NCBI GenBank assembly: GCA_026712885.1
Contig: JAPOPO010000262.1
Location: 1-19,498, forward strand
Direction: 5' to 3'
Length of the DNA: 19,498 nucleotides
Source of the DNA: Rhodospirillales bacterium
GTDB taxonomy: Bacteria; Pseudomonadota; Alphaproteobacteria; UBA828
Part shown: positions 12,951 to 18,939 of the stretch, piece by piece
Position numbering within the stretch: position 1 is the first letter of the stretch
Layout: every line of letters begins with the position of its first letter
The notes under the pieces: generated by a model
Seen by the model: the letters and a program-made list of their open reading frames with translations, nothing else
What the model was told of the DNA's origin: nothing
Database searches by the model: none
Translations under genes and position numbers: made by a program

Positions 12951-12973
12951 TTGAGACAGCAATACTGTCTAAA
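12951..12973. promoter_or_regulatory. Palindromic candidate operator upstream of gltDB
   Basis: AGACAG (12954-12959) and CTGTCT (12965-12970) form a perfect inverted repeat with a 5-base spacer CAATA. Outside one mismatched base on each side, TT and AA extend the symmetry. The half-site centres are 11 bp apart, about one helical turn, as expected for a dimeric regulator. The centre lies about 62 bp upstream of the predicted gltD start site, a usual activator position. The orientation of flanking A/T runs does not fit an intrinsic terminator. The regulator is unknown; it does not match the NtrC consensus I know. Confidence 0.45.
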
Positions 12974-13098
12974 AATCAACGCAGGCGCTCGAACAAGATT
13001 CGTGACAAGCGGTCCGACCAAAGCTTCCAACGATTTTGGGGCCGAATCGCGACGATATGTCGAAGGCGGCGTACCGTGCCTCGTCGGGCCTGCGATGG

Positions 13099-13104
13099 TA
13101 TAAG
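13099..13104 (+). promoter_or_regulatory. Weak -10-like element upstream of uppP
   Basis: TATAAG resembles a -10 box about 45 bases before the uppP GTG. No convincing -35 hexamer is seen at 16-18 bases upstream, so the call is tentative. Confidence 0.2.
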
Positions 13105-13149
13105 CGCGCCGCGGCCCGAGTCGGTCGACACTGAGGCAGCAGCACGCCC

Positions 13150-13959
13150 GTGCCGTTTCTTCAAATCATTGTTCTCACGATCATTCAGGGCATCACCGAG
13201 TTTCTGCCGGTGAGCTCATCCGGGCATCTGGTCCTGGTGCCGTTGGTCACCGGATGGCAGGACCAGGGCCTGCTCATGGACGTGGCGGTCCATGTCGGCA
13301 CCTTGGCGGCGGTCCTGGTCTACTTCTGGCGCGATCTTGCGCAGATACTTCTCGGCTGGATCGGCGGGCACTGGCGGCGACGGGACCGGCAGCTCGGTCG
13401 GGCTCTCGGCTTCTATCTGGTGGTCTCGGCGATCCCGGTCGTCCTCGCCGGCGGTGCAATCTACGTGCTGGGGCACGAGATGCTCCGCAATCCCGAGGTC
13501 GTGGCCTGGGCGACGATCGGCTTCGGAATCCTGCTCTATCTTGCCGATCGCATCGGGCTCACCGTGCGAAAGGTCGAGCACATGACGCTCGGTCATGCGT
13601 TCCTCCTCGGCCTCTTCCAGGTCCTTGCGCTGATTCCCGGCGCGAGCCGCTCCGGCGTCACCATGACGGCGGCACGCTGGCTTGGTTACGAGCGGCCGGC
13701 CGCAGCCCGCTTTGCGATGCTCATGTCGATCCCGGTGATTGCGGCGAGCGGCGCGGTCGCCGGCTACGAGGTCTGGCAACAGGGCGACCCCATCGTCACC
13801 GCCAACGCCGCGCTGGCTGCGGCGCTTTCCTTCGGGGTGGCACTCGTGGCGATCGCGCTGCTGCTCGCCCTGCTGCGGCGCGTGAGCTTCACCCCGTTCG
13901 TGATTTACCGCCTGCTGCTGGGCGGGGCCGTTCTGGTCTGGCTCTACTACTGGTCCTGA
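13150..13959 (+). CDS. uppP: Undecaprenyl-diphosphate phosphatase (UppP/BacA)
   Basis: UppP dephosphorylates undecaprenyl diphosphate at the cytoplasmic membrane, recycling the lipid carrier for peptidoglycan and other envelope polymers; overproduction gives bacitracin resistance in other species. The 269-residue polytopic protein carries both signature segments: QGITEFLPVSSSGH (13-26), with a Gln in the first position of the (E/Q)xxxE motif, and PGASRSG (163-169) with Arg167. Several hydrophobic helices fill the rest, down to the C-terminal VLVWLYYWS. The start is a GTG with GAGG at 13133-13136, rather far (13 bases) upstream; no better in-frame start is visible. It is divergent from gltD and converges, 34 bp apart, with the NDUFA9-like gene. 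Confidence 0.95.
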   Translation: MPFLQIIVLTIIQGITEFLPVSSSGHLVLVPLVTGWQDQGLLMDVAVHVGTLAAVLVYFWRDLAQILLGWIGGHWRRRDRQLGRALGFYLVVSAIPVVLAGGAIYVLGHEMLRNPEVVAWATIGFGILLYLADRIGLTVRKVEHMTLGHAFLLGLFQVLALIPGASRSGVTMTAARWLGYERPAAARFAMLMSIPVIAASGAVAGYEVWQQGDPIVTANAALAAALSFGVALVAIALLLALLRRVSFTPFVIYRLLLGGAVLVWLYYWS

Positions 13960-13993
13960 CGCGCCGTCGCGCTGGGCCGAGGGAGAGAGGCGC

Positions 13994-14995
13994 TCAGGTC
14001 TCGCTCACCGGTGCCGATTCGGTGTTGCCGCGGCGGTAATCGCGTAGATAGGTCGGCAAGATGAGCTCGGCCGACGTCGCCTCGACCCCCAGGTCGGCGA
14101 GCCCCGGCGCTTCGGGCGCCACGACATTGTCGATCCTGAGCAGCTTGACCTGATCCGGCGTCAGCGGCGGGGCCGGCGCGAACTGAAGAAACTTCGCCAT
14201 TACCGCCGCCGCGAAGAACGGCACCGGGACGAAGAACGCCTTGCGACCGGTCTCGCGCGCGACCAGCGCCATGAGCTCGGCATAGCTGTAAACCGAGGGC
14301 CCGCCAAGCTCGTAGGTCTTGCCCTGCGCCGCCTCGCCGCCAAGCGCCCGCTGGGCGGCCTCGGCGATGTCGCCGACGAAGACCGGCTGGAACCGCGTGG
14401 TGCCCGCCTCGAACTCCGGCGTGAGGAACAGCCCATCGAGCTTCATCTTCGGCATGCCGTCGAAGAACAGCGGCAGGACCGGGACCAGGCGCACCATCGA
14501 CGCGAAGCGATTGAAGAAGTCGTCCTCCGGCCCGAACACCAATCCGGGCCTGAAGATGATGGCGTTGGGGAACGCCTGCCTGACCGCCGCTTCGCCGGCG
14601 GCCTTGGAGCGCGCGTAGTCCGAGGGCGAGGCCGCATCGGCGCCGATCGCCGAGATGTGAAGCAAGTGCGCGACGCCCGCCTCCGCCGCAGCGCGCGCGA
14701 TGCGGTCCGCCGATGCCACGTGGACGGCGTAGAAGTTCTGCCGGCCGCGCTCGTAGAGGATGCCCGTCAGATTGATGACGGCATCCGCGCCGGTGACGGC
14801 ACGTCGGATCGATTCCTCGTTCCGCACGTTGGCCTGGACCGGGACGATCTGGCCGACATCGCCGCACGGGCGCAGGAATCCGGCGAGCTCCGGCCGCCGC
14901 GTCGCAACGCGGATGCCGTAGCCCTCCTGCGCGAGCCGCTGGACGATGTGGCGCCCGAGAAACCCGGTCCCACCGAAGATTGTGACGATTTGCAA
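13994..14995 (-). CDS. NDUFA9-like atypical SDR / NAD(P)-binding epimerase family protein
   Basis: The product (333 residues from TTG at 14995) has the N-terminal Rossmann loop IFGGTGFLGRHIV (residues about 6-18), VVNLTG-like DAVINLTGILYERG and the conserved LLHISAIGADAASPSDYARSKAAGEAAVR, where Tyr and Lys of the YxxxK pattern appear (YARSK). It continues with FRPGLVFGPEDDFFNRFA and YELGGPSVYSYAELM. This pattern matches the complex I NDUFA9 subunit-like family common in Alphaproteobacteria, often of unproven role; in mitochondria NDUFA9 is an accessory subunit of NADH dehydrogenase. The in-frame opening extends to 15211, but the upstream residues are not family-like. No ATG or GTG lies near the Rossmann loop, so TTG is the best start, with a GGGG tract five bases upstream. 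Confidence 0.87.
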   Translation of the reverse strand: MQIVTIFGGTGFLGRHIVQRLAQEGYGIRVATRRPELAGFLRPCGDVGQIVPVQANVRNEESIRRAVTGADAVINLTGILYERGRQNFYAVHVASADRIARAAAEAGVAHLLHISAIGADAASPSDYARSKAAGEAAVRQAFPNAIIFRPGLVFGPEDDFFNRFASMVRLVPVLPLFFDGMPKMKLDGLFLTPEFEAGTTRFQPVFVGDIAEAAQRALGGEAAQGKTYELGGPSVYSYAELMALVARETGRKAFFVPVPFFAAAVMAKFLQFAPAPPLTPDQVKLLRIDNVVAPEAPGLADLGVEATSAELILPTYLRDYRRGNTESAPVSET

Positions 14996-15122
14996 GTCGG
15001 CCCCGCTCGCTCGCCCGTGCCGTTGTCGCGGCCCGACTATTAGCCCGGATGTCTCGTCATTGTCACGGCCTGCGTCGCGCAGACGTTGACCCTGGTGAGA
15101 GTTCCGGGCTAGGCAGCACGCC

Positions 15123-15740
15123 ATGCCGCAGCACCTGCATCGCGGCGCCCTGCCGCCGGGGCTCACCTTCGGCGATTCGGTGGCGATCGACACCGAGACG
15201 ATGGGCCTCAACCCGCATCGCGACCGGCTCTGCCTGGTGCAGCTCTCGCGCGGCGACGGCGACTGCCATCTGGTTCAGTTCCCGCCGGGCGAGCCCATCG
15301 ACGCGCCCCATCTGGCGGCCCTGCTGGCCGACGAGGCGGTGCTGAAAATCTTCCACTTCGCCCGCTTCGACGTAGCCGTGCTCGTGCACGCGCTCGGGGT
15401 CCGGTGTGCGCCGGTCTATTGCACGAAGATCGCCTCCCGCCTTGCGCGCACCTTCACCGACCGCCACGGCCTCAAGGATCTTTGCCGCGACCTGCTCGGC
15501 GTCGAGATATCCAAGCAGCAGCAATCCTCGGACTGGGGCGCGGACCGCCTCTCCTCGAACCAGCTCGACTACGCCGCGAACGACGTCCTCCACTTGCATC
15601 CTCTCAAGGAGAGGCTCGACGAGATGCTCGCGCGCGAGGGGCGCGCCGAGCTTGCCGAGGCTTGTTTCACCTTCTTGCCCCACCGCGCCCGGCTCGATCT
15701 CGACGGCTGGCCCGAGGTGGACATCTTCTCCCACGACTAG
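15123..15740 (+). CDS. nrnC: NrnC-type 3'-5' exoribonuclease (nano-RNase, DEDDy)
   Basis: The 205-residue protein is a stand-alone DEDDy exonuclease domain without the HRDC domains of true RNase D. Acidic residues are Asp23 and Glu25 (AIDTETMGL), Asp83 (FHFARFD) and Tyr150/Asp154 (YAANDVL). TKIASRLARTFTDRHGLK and the segment SKQQQSSDW match, by memory, Bartonella NrnC, which degrades dinucleotides and short RNAs and replaces Orn in Alphaproteobacteria. It would finish RNA turnover and also pGpG breakdown. Automatic annotation often calls it ribonuclease D. The ATG is preceded by AGG at 15111-15113. It diverges from the NDUFA9-like gene with a 127-bp gap. Confidence 0.93.
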   Translation: MPQHLHRGALPPGLTFGDSVAIDTETMGLNPHRDRLCLVQLSRGDGDCHLVQFPPGEPIDAPHLAALLADEAVLKIFHFARFDVAVLVHALGVRCAPVYCTKIASRLARTFTDRHGLKDLCRDLLGVEISKQQQSSDWGADRLSSNQLDYAANDVLHLHPLKERLDEMLAREGRAELAEACFTFLPHRARLDLDGWPEVDIFSHD

Positions 15741-15769
15741 CGCGCATCCATCTTCACCGGACTCGCGAC

Positions 15770-15789
15770 GGGCCGCGACCGCCGCGCCC
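15770..15789 (+). terminator. Weak GC-rich stem-loop downstream of nrnC
   Basis: GGG plus CGCG (15770-15777, with a bulged C) can pair with CGCG plus CCC (15783-15789) across a 5-base loop, 30 bases after the nrnC stop. There is no T-tract behind it, so this is only a possible 3'-end hairpin. Confidence 0.22.
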
Positions 15790-15801
15790 CTGATACGAAC
15801 C

Positions 15802-15811
15802 ACAAATTTGT
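15802..15811. repeat. 10-bp perfect palindrome in an AT-rich patch
   Basis: ACAAATTTGT is self-complementary and stands out as an AT-rich spot in very GC-rich sequence between convergent genes nrnC and purM. It may be a protein-binding site or chance; no promoter context is evident. Confidence 0.3.
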
Positions 15812-15837
15812 TGGCGGGATTCGCCGGGATCGGGTGC

Positions 15838-15864
15838 GATAACCTGGATAACCGGGATAAGTGG
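15838..15864. repeat. Three tandem 9-bp repeats (GATAASBKG-like)
   Basis: Three abutting 9-mers read GATAACCTG, GATAACCGG and GATAAGTGG, followed by a further GAT. Read on the minus strand they give phased TTATC cores, the middle one within TTATCCAGG, 7 of 9 matches to the DnaA box. The array lies in the convergent gap between nrnC and purM, outside any gene. Function is not known; similar short degenerate arrays also arise by slippage. Confidence 0.5.
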
Positions 15865-15980
15865 GATGTCGCGCAAGCCCGTAAGGTCTTGCGCGCGGAA
15901 CATTTGGGGCCGCTCACGGCCTCTCAACCCACTCCCAGCGGTCCGTTCGCGCTCACGATGCATGGGGCGATGCTCGCACG

Positions 15981-16002
15981 GCGGTGACGCGTCGGGCACC
16001 GC
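15981..16002 (-). terminator. Stem-loop downstream of purM
   Basis: GCGGTG (15981-15986) and CACCGC (15997-16002) form a perfect 6-bp stem with a 10-base loop, beginning 13 bases past the purM stop on the minus strand. No T-run follows, so this is at most a weak or factor-assisted terminator. Confidence 0.22.
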
Positions 16003-16015
16003 ACCATGGTCCGGG

Positions 16016-17134
16016 CTAAGGCGAGGCGCCCTCTCTCACGAAGCCGTGGCCCGCGCGGCCGACCAGCCCCGCCTGCTCGATCCAGACGCGCTCCTGCGGG
16101 TCCTCCACCACGGTCCCGATCCGCTGGCACGCCTTGCCGTCTCCGCCGAGAATCTCGATGGCGCGGTCCTCGTGCTCGGGCGGCACGATGACGCAGAAGC
16201 CGATGCCCATGTTGAACACCCGATACATCTCCGCGTCCTCGATTCCGCCCAGACGCTGAAGCGCGGCGAAGACCGGCGGCGGCGCTGGCAGCGCGTCGAG
16301 CCGCATGCCCACCTGCGCCTCGATCCGGGTCAGGTTGAGGAAGCCGTCGCCGGTGATGTGCGCGAGCGCGTGCACCGGCACCTCGCTCGCCAGCAGGTCC
16401 AGCGCCTCGCGGACATAGATGTGGGTCGGGCGGAGCAGCGCCGCGCCCACGGTCTCGCCAAGGCCGTCCACGCGGTCCTCCACGGTGAGGCCCGCGTTCT
16501 CGAAGAAGACCCGCCGGGCGAGCGTCAGCCCGTTGCTGTGGATGCCGCTGCTGGCGATGCCGACGATGCTGTCCCCCGGCTGCACCGCGACGCCTGTGTT
16601 GACCGCGTCGAGCGCGACCCGGCCCACCGCCGTTGCCGCCAGGTCGAAGCCCGCATCCGGCACCGCGCCCTTGATCACGTCGCGCATCGCGGCGATCTCG
16701 CCGCCCGCGATGGAGACGCCGGCGCGCCGCGCGCCCTCGGCGAGGCCCGCGCCGAGGGCTTCGAGCATCGCGGGCTCCGCCTCCTCGACGGCGATGTAAT
16801 CCACCAGTGTGATCGGTTGCGCACCGACGCAGACGAGGTCGTTGACGTTCATCGCCACGCAATCGATGCCGACGGTATCGTAGCGGCCCATCATCTGCGC
16901 GATCAGCGCCTTGGTGCCGATGCCATCGGTGCAGACCGCGATACCGATGCCGCCGAAATCCAGCACGCTCGCGAAGTAGCCGAGCCCGACCTTGACCGCA
17001 CCGAGGCCGCCCTCGCCAGACGGCCAGGTGCCGCGCACGTGGCGCACGAGCCCGGCGAGCCCCGCCTCGACGGCATCGGTATCGACGCCGGCGCTGCCGT
17101 AGTCCGTGCGCGGGCGTTCCGGCGGCGGTGCCAT
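16016..17134 (-). CDS. purM: Phosphoribosylformylglycinamidine cyclo-ligase (AIR synthetase), divergent type
   Basis: PurM closes the imidazole ring of FGAM with ATP, giving aminoimidazole ribotide in purine synthesis. The 372-residue product has the PurM order: DYGSAGVDTDAV near the N-terminus, CTDGIGTK (68-75), VGIDCVAMNVNDLVCVGAQPI (around 88-108), SIAGGEIA, IASSGIHSNGLTLAR and FNMGIGFCVIVP. Several motifs differ from the usual proteobacterial form: VNDLVCVG instead of VNDLVVQG, and HITGDGFLNLTR instead of HITGGGxxENxPR. These look more like archaeal or actinobacterial-type PurM as I recall it. I choose ATG 17134, since AAGGAG lies 9 bases upstream; ATG 17152 adds six residues but has AGGAGG only 1 base away. 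It stands alone, without the usual purN neighbour. Confidence 0.9.
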   Translation of the reverse strand: MAPPPERPRTDYGSAGVDTDAVEAGLAGLVRHVRGTWPSGEGGLGAVKVGLGYFASVLDFGGIGIAVCTDGIGTKALIAQMMGRYDTVGIDCVAMNVNDLVCVGAQPITLVDYIAVEEAEPAMLEALGAGLAEGARRAGVSIAGGEIAAMRDVIKGAVPDAGFDLAATAVGRVALDAVNTGVAVQPGDSIVGIASSGIHSNGLTLARRVFFENAGLTVEDRVDGLGETVGAALLRPTHIYVREALDLLASEVPVHALAHITGDGFLNLTRIEAQVGMRLDALPAPPPVFAALQRLGGIEDAEMYRVFNMGIGFCVIVPPEHEDRAIEILGGDGKACQRIGTVVEDPQERVWIEQAGLVGRAGHGFVREGASP

Positions 17135-17143
17135 GCCCGTGTT

Positions 17144-17149
17144 CTCCTT
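17144..17149 (-). promoter_or_regulatory. Ribosome-binding site that decides the purM start
   Basis: On the minus strand AAGGAG is followed by 9 bases and the ATG at 17134. The competing upstream ATG at 17152 has a strong AGGAGG, but with a single-base spacing that a ribosome cannot use well. Confidence 0.5.
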
Positions 17150-17301
17150 CATCCCTCCTGAGGCGGGCGCGAGCCTCGCCTATCGACCGGCGGCCGGCAA
17201 GGATCGCGGCGCCTTCCGATCGCTCGGGCCGGCCGCTATCATCGCCGCCCATCATCGGCAGGGCGTCCGCCCGCCGGCAACATGCGACAGCGGGAGAAAC
17301 C

Positions 17302-17787
17302 ATGAGCTCGAAGACCACTGCAACCCCCGAAAACGCCCTCTCCAAGGAGGAAATCGACGAGCGATTGGCGGCAGGCACGCTGGCGCGGCTCGCGAGCTAT
17401 CGCGAGGACGGGATGATTCATCTCACGCCGATCTGGTTCGACTGGAACGGCGAGGTCTTCCGGCTCACCCTCGGCGCGGGCCGCATCCACCTCAAGAACC
17501 TCGCGAAAGACCCGCGCGTCTCGATCCTGATCGACCGCGACCCCCGCGTGGACGAGAGCGCTCAGGGACTCGCGGCTGGCGCCTGGGCGATCATGTGCCG
17601 GGGCAACGCCACGCTCTCCCAGGACGAGGCGCTGATTCGCGAAGCGACCGTCGCGGTCCTCAAGAAGGCGCTTGGCCCGGAGGATGCGGAGAAATACGCG
17701 GACCCGGTGATGGCCGAGGGCCGCACCATCGTGACCATCACCCCGCAGGACTGGCTGACCTGGGACTACAACAAGGCCGACGATTAG
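17302..17787 (+). CDS. Pyridoxamine 5'-phosphate oxidase-like / F420-FMN split-barrel family protein
   Basis: The 161-residue product has the split beta-barrel pattern of small flavin- or F420-binding proteins: LARLASYREDGMIHLTPIWFDWNGEVFRLT (about 27-56), then HLKNLAKDPRVSILID (about 62-77), MCRGNATLS and the C-terminal TITPQDWLTWDYNK. These segments resemble the Rv1155-like PPOX family rather than PdxH, which is longer and has its own C-terminal PLP-binding signature. The substrate and cofactor cannot be read from the sequence. The ATG at 17302 has GGGAG (17292-17296) five bases upstream; the open frame reaches further upstream to 17128 but overlaps purM in antisense and is not family-like. 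It is divergent from purM, with a 167-bp gap containing a weak TATCAT (17237-17242). Confidence 0.85.
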   Translation: MSSKTTATPENALSKEEIDERLAAGTLARLASYREDGMIHLTPIWFDWNGEVFRLTLGAGRIHLKNLAKDPRVSILIDRDPRVDESAQGLAAGAWAIMCRGNATLSQDEALIREATVAVLKKALGPEDAEKYADPVMAEGRTIVTITPQDWLTWDYNKADD

Positions 17788-17815
17788 GAAGAACAGCCAA
17801 ATCGGCCATTCCTTG

Positions 17816-17843
17816 TTGCGGGCTGTCGCGCGAGGGGCATAAT
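17816..17843 (+). promoter_or_regulatory. Candidate promoter of the mrp operon
   Basis: CATAAT (17838-17843, five of six matches to TATAAT) lies 16 bases after TTGCGG (17816-17821), in the 89-bp gap before mrpE. The -35 is weak. A TTGTTG at 17813 with 19 bases spacing is an alternative. Confidence 0.35.
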
Positions 17844-17876
17844 CCGGGCGCTCCCGCCTCCGCACGAGGGATTCGC

Positions 17877-18353
17877 GTGCGTCACGCGCTCAGTCTGTTC
17901 GCCGTGCTCTACGGGCTTTGGCTCGTACTGTCCGGTCACTACACGCCCTTCCTGCTCGCAATTGGGGTCGTGTGCACGGCGTTCGCGGTGGCGGTGGCGA
18001 TGCGCATGGACGTGGTGGACCACGAGGGGCACCCCATCCATCTCGGCTTCCGCATCGTCCTCTACTGGGGCTGGCTGACGATCCAGATTCTGGTTTCGGC
18101 GCTGACCGTCACGCGCATTGTGCTGTCCCCCCGCCCGCGTATCGACCCGGTGCTGGAGACCGTACCGTCGAGCCAGACATCGGACCTCGGCAAAGTGATC
18201 TTCGCGAACTCGATCACGCTCACGCCCGGCACGCTCACCACGTCGGTGACGACGGACGGCATCGAGGTCCACGCGCTCACCCGGCGCGGCATGGACCAGT
18301 TGAAAGAGGGCGACATGGACCGCCGCGTCACCGCGGTGGAGGGCGGATCATGA
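17877..18353 (+). CDS. mrpE: Mrp-type Na+/H+ antiporter subunit E
   Basis: MrpE (MnhE, PhaE) is a small membrane subunit of the multisubunit cation/proton antiporter. The 158-residue product has two hydrophobic helices in about residues 4-41, a third around 58-80, and a cytoplasmic C-terminal domain with the family signature FANSITLTPGT followed by VTTDGIEVHAL. The start is GTG (MRHALSLF), with GAGGG (17866-17870) six bases upstream. The stop overlaps the mrpF ATG by 4 bp (ATGA). It is the first gene of the cluster, with a candidate promoter just before it. Confidence 0.93.
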   Translation: MRHALSLFAVLYGLWLVLSGHYTPFLLAIGVVCTAFAVAVAMRMDVVDHEGHPIHLGFRIVLYWGWLTIQILVSALTVTRIVLSPRPRIDPVLETVPSSQTSDLGKVIFANSITLTPGTLTTSVTTDGIEVHALTRRGMDQLKEGDMDRRVTAVEGGS

Positions 18354-18625
18354 TGTTCCTCGCCGCCGTCGCGGCGCTGGTTGTGACCGTCCTTCTTGCG
18401 CTGGTCCGCGCGTACCTGGGGCCGACGGTCTACGACCGGGTGCTCAGCGTGAACGCGATCGGGACCATGACCGTGCTGCTGATTGCGGCCGTGGGCTTCC
18501 TCATGGAGCGCCCGGACTTTCTCGACATCGCGCTGGTCTATGCGCTGATCAATTTCATCGGCACCATCGCGGTGCTTCGCTACATCAAGCGCCGGCGCGC
18601 GCGGGACGCCGAGGAGGCATCGTGA
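18350..18625 (+). CDS. mrpF: Mrp-type antiporter subunit F
   Basis: This 91-residue, three-helix membrane protein fits MrpF/MnhF. It has RAYLGPTVYDRVLSVNAIGT (about 20-39), matching the conserved GPTxxDRVxAxNxxGT pattern, and FLDIALVYALINFIGTIAVLRYI (about 57-79), matching the DxAxxYALLxFxGT pattern. GGAGGG (18338-18343) stands six bases before the ATG at 18350, favouring it over the adjacent ATG at 18353. It overlaps mrpE and mrpG by 4 bp each, which implies a translationally coupled operon. Confidence 0.94.
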   Translation: MMFLAAVAALVVTVLLALVRAYLGPTVYDRVLSVNAIGTMTVLLIAAVGFLMERPDFLDIALVYALINFIGTIAVLRYIKRRRARDAEEAS

Positions 18626-18939
18626 TCGTCGACATCCTGAGCTGGATCGCCATCGGCATCGGCGCGGCCTTCATCCTGGTCGGCGGGCTCGGGCTGATTC
18701 GCATGCCGGACTTCTTCACGCGGCTCCATGCGACGAGCGTTGCCGACACTGCCGGCGCGGGCTTCATTCTGCTCGGTCTCATGCTTCAGGCGGGGCTCTC
18801 GCTGACCTCGTTCAAGCTCGTGCTGATCTTCGTGTTCCTGGTGTTCACCGCGCCGACGGCGGCCCACGCGCTGGCCCACGCCGCGCTGCTCGACGGGATC
18901 CGGCCGTGGACGCGCAAGCCCAAGGACCCGGCGCCATAG
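18622..18939 (+). CDS. mrpG: Mrp-type antiporter subunit G
   Basis: The 105-residue product has three predicted membrane helices and the MrpG/MnhG signature GGLGLIRMPDFFTRLHATSV (about 21-40), followed by TAGAGFILLGLML and the FTAPTAAHALAHAAL stretch (about 76-90), where the Pro and His are family-conserved. The GTG start overlaps the mrpF stop by 4 bp. Its 3' end overlaps the next gene by about 34 bases if that gene begins at GTG 18906. Confidence 0.94.
   Translation: MIVDILSWIAIGIGAAFILVGGLGLIRMPDFFTRLHATSVADTAGAGFILLGLMLQAGLSLTSFKLVLIFVFLVFTAPTAAHALAHAALLDGIRPWTRKPKDPAP

Larger units (their letters stand above)
12838..13149. other. Divergent intergenic control region between gltD and uppP
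   Basis: This is the longest gene-free stretch of the window (312 bases). It holds the gltD Shine-Dalgarno sequence, a candidate gltDB promoter (12907-12936), a perfect palindrome (12954-12970 with partly matching flanks), an A-rich tract at 12971-12975, and a weak -10-like TATAAG (13099-13104) in front of uppP. The section around 12941-13040 is visibly less GC-rich than the surrounding genes, as expected for promoter DNA. Short ORFs crossing it have no recognisable product or ribosome-binding site, and I consider them chance. Confidence 0.7.

Noticed and set aside
12918..13213. Small open frames in the gltD-uppP gap
   Set aside because: No ribosome-binding site or recognisable product; they cross the palindrome and promoter-like elements.
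17794..17826. Inverted repeat ACAGCC/GGCTGT after the split-barrel gene
   Set aside because: Six-base arms with a 21-base loop and no T-run are too weak to call a terminator.
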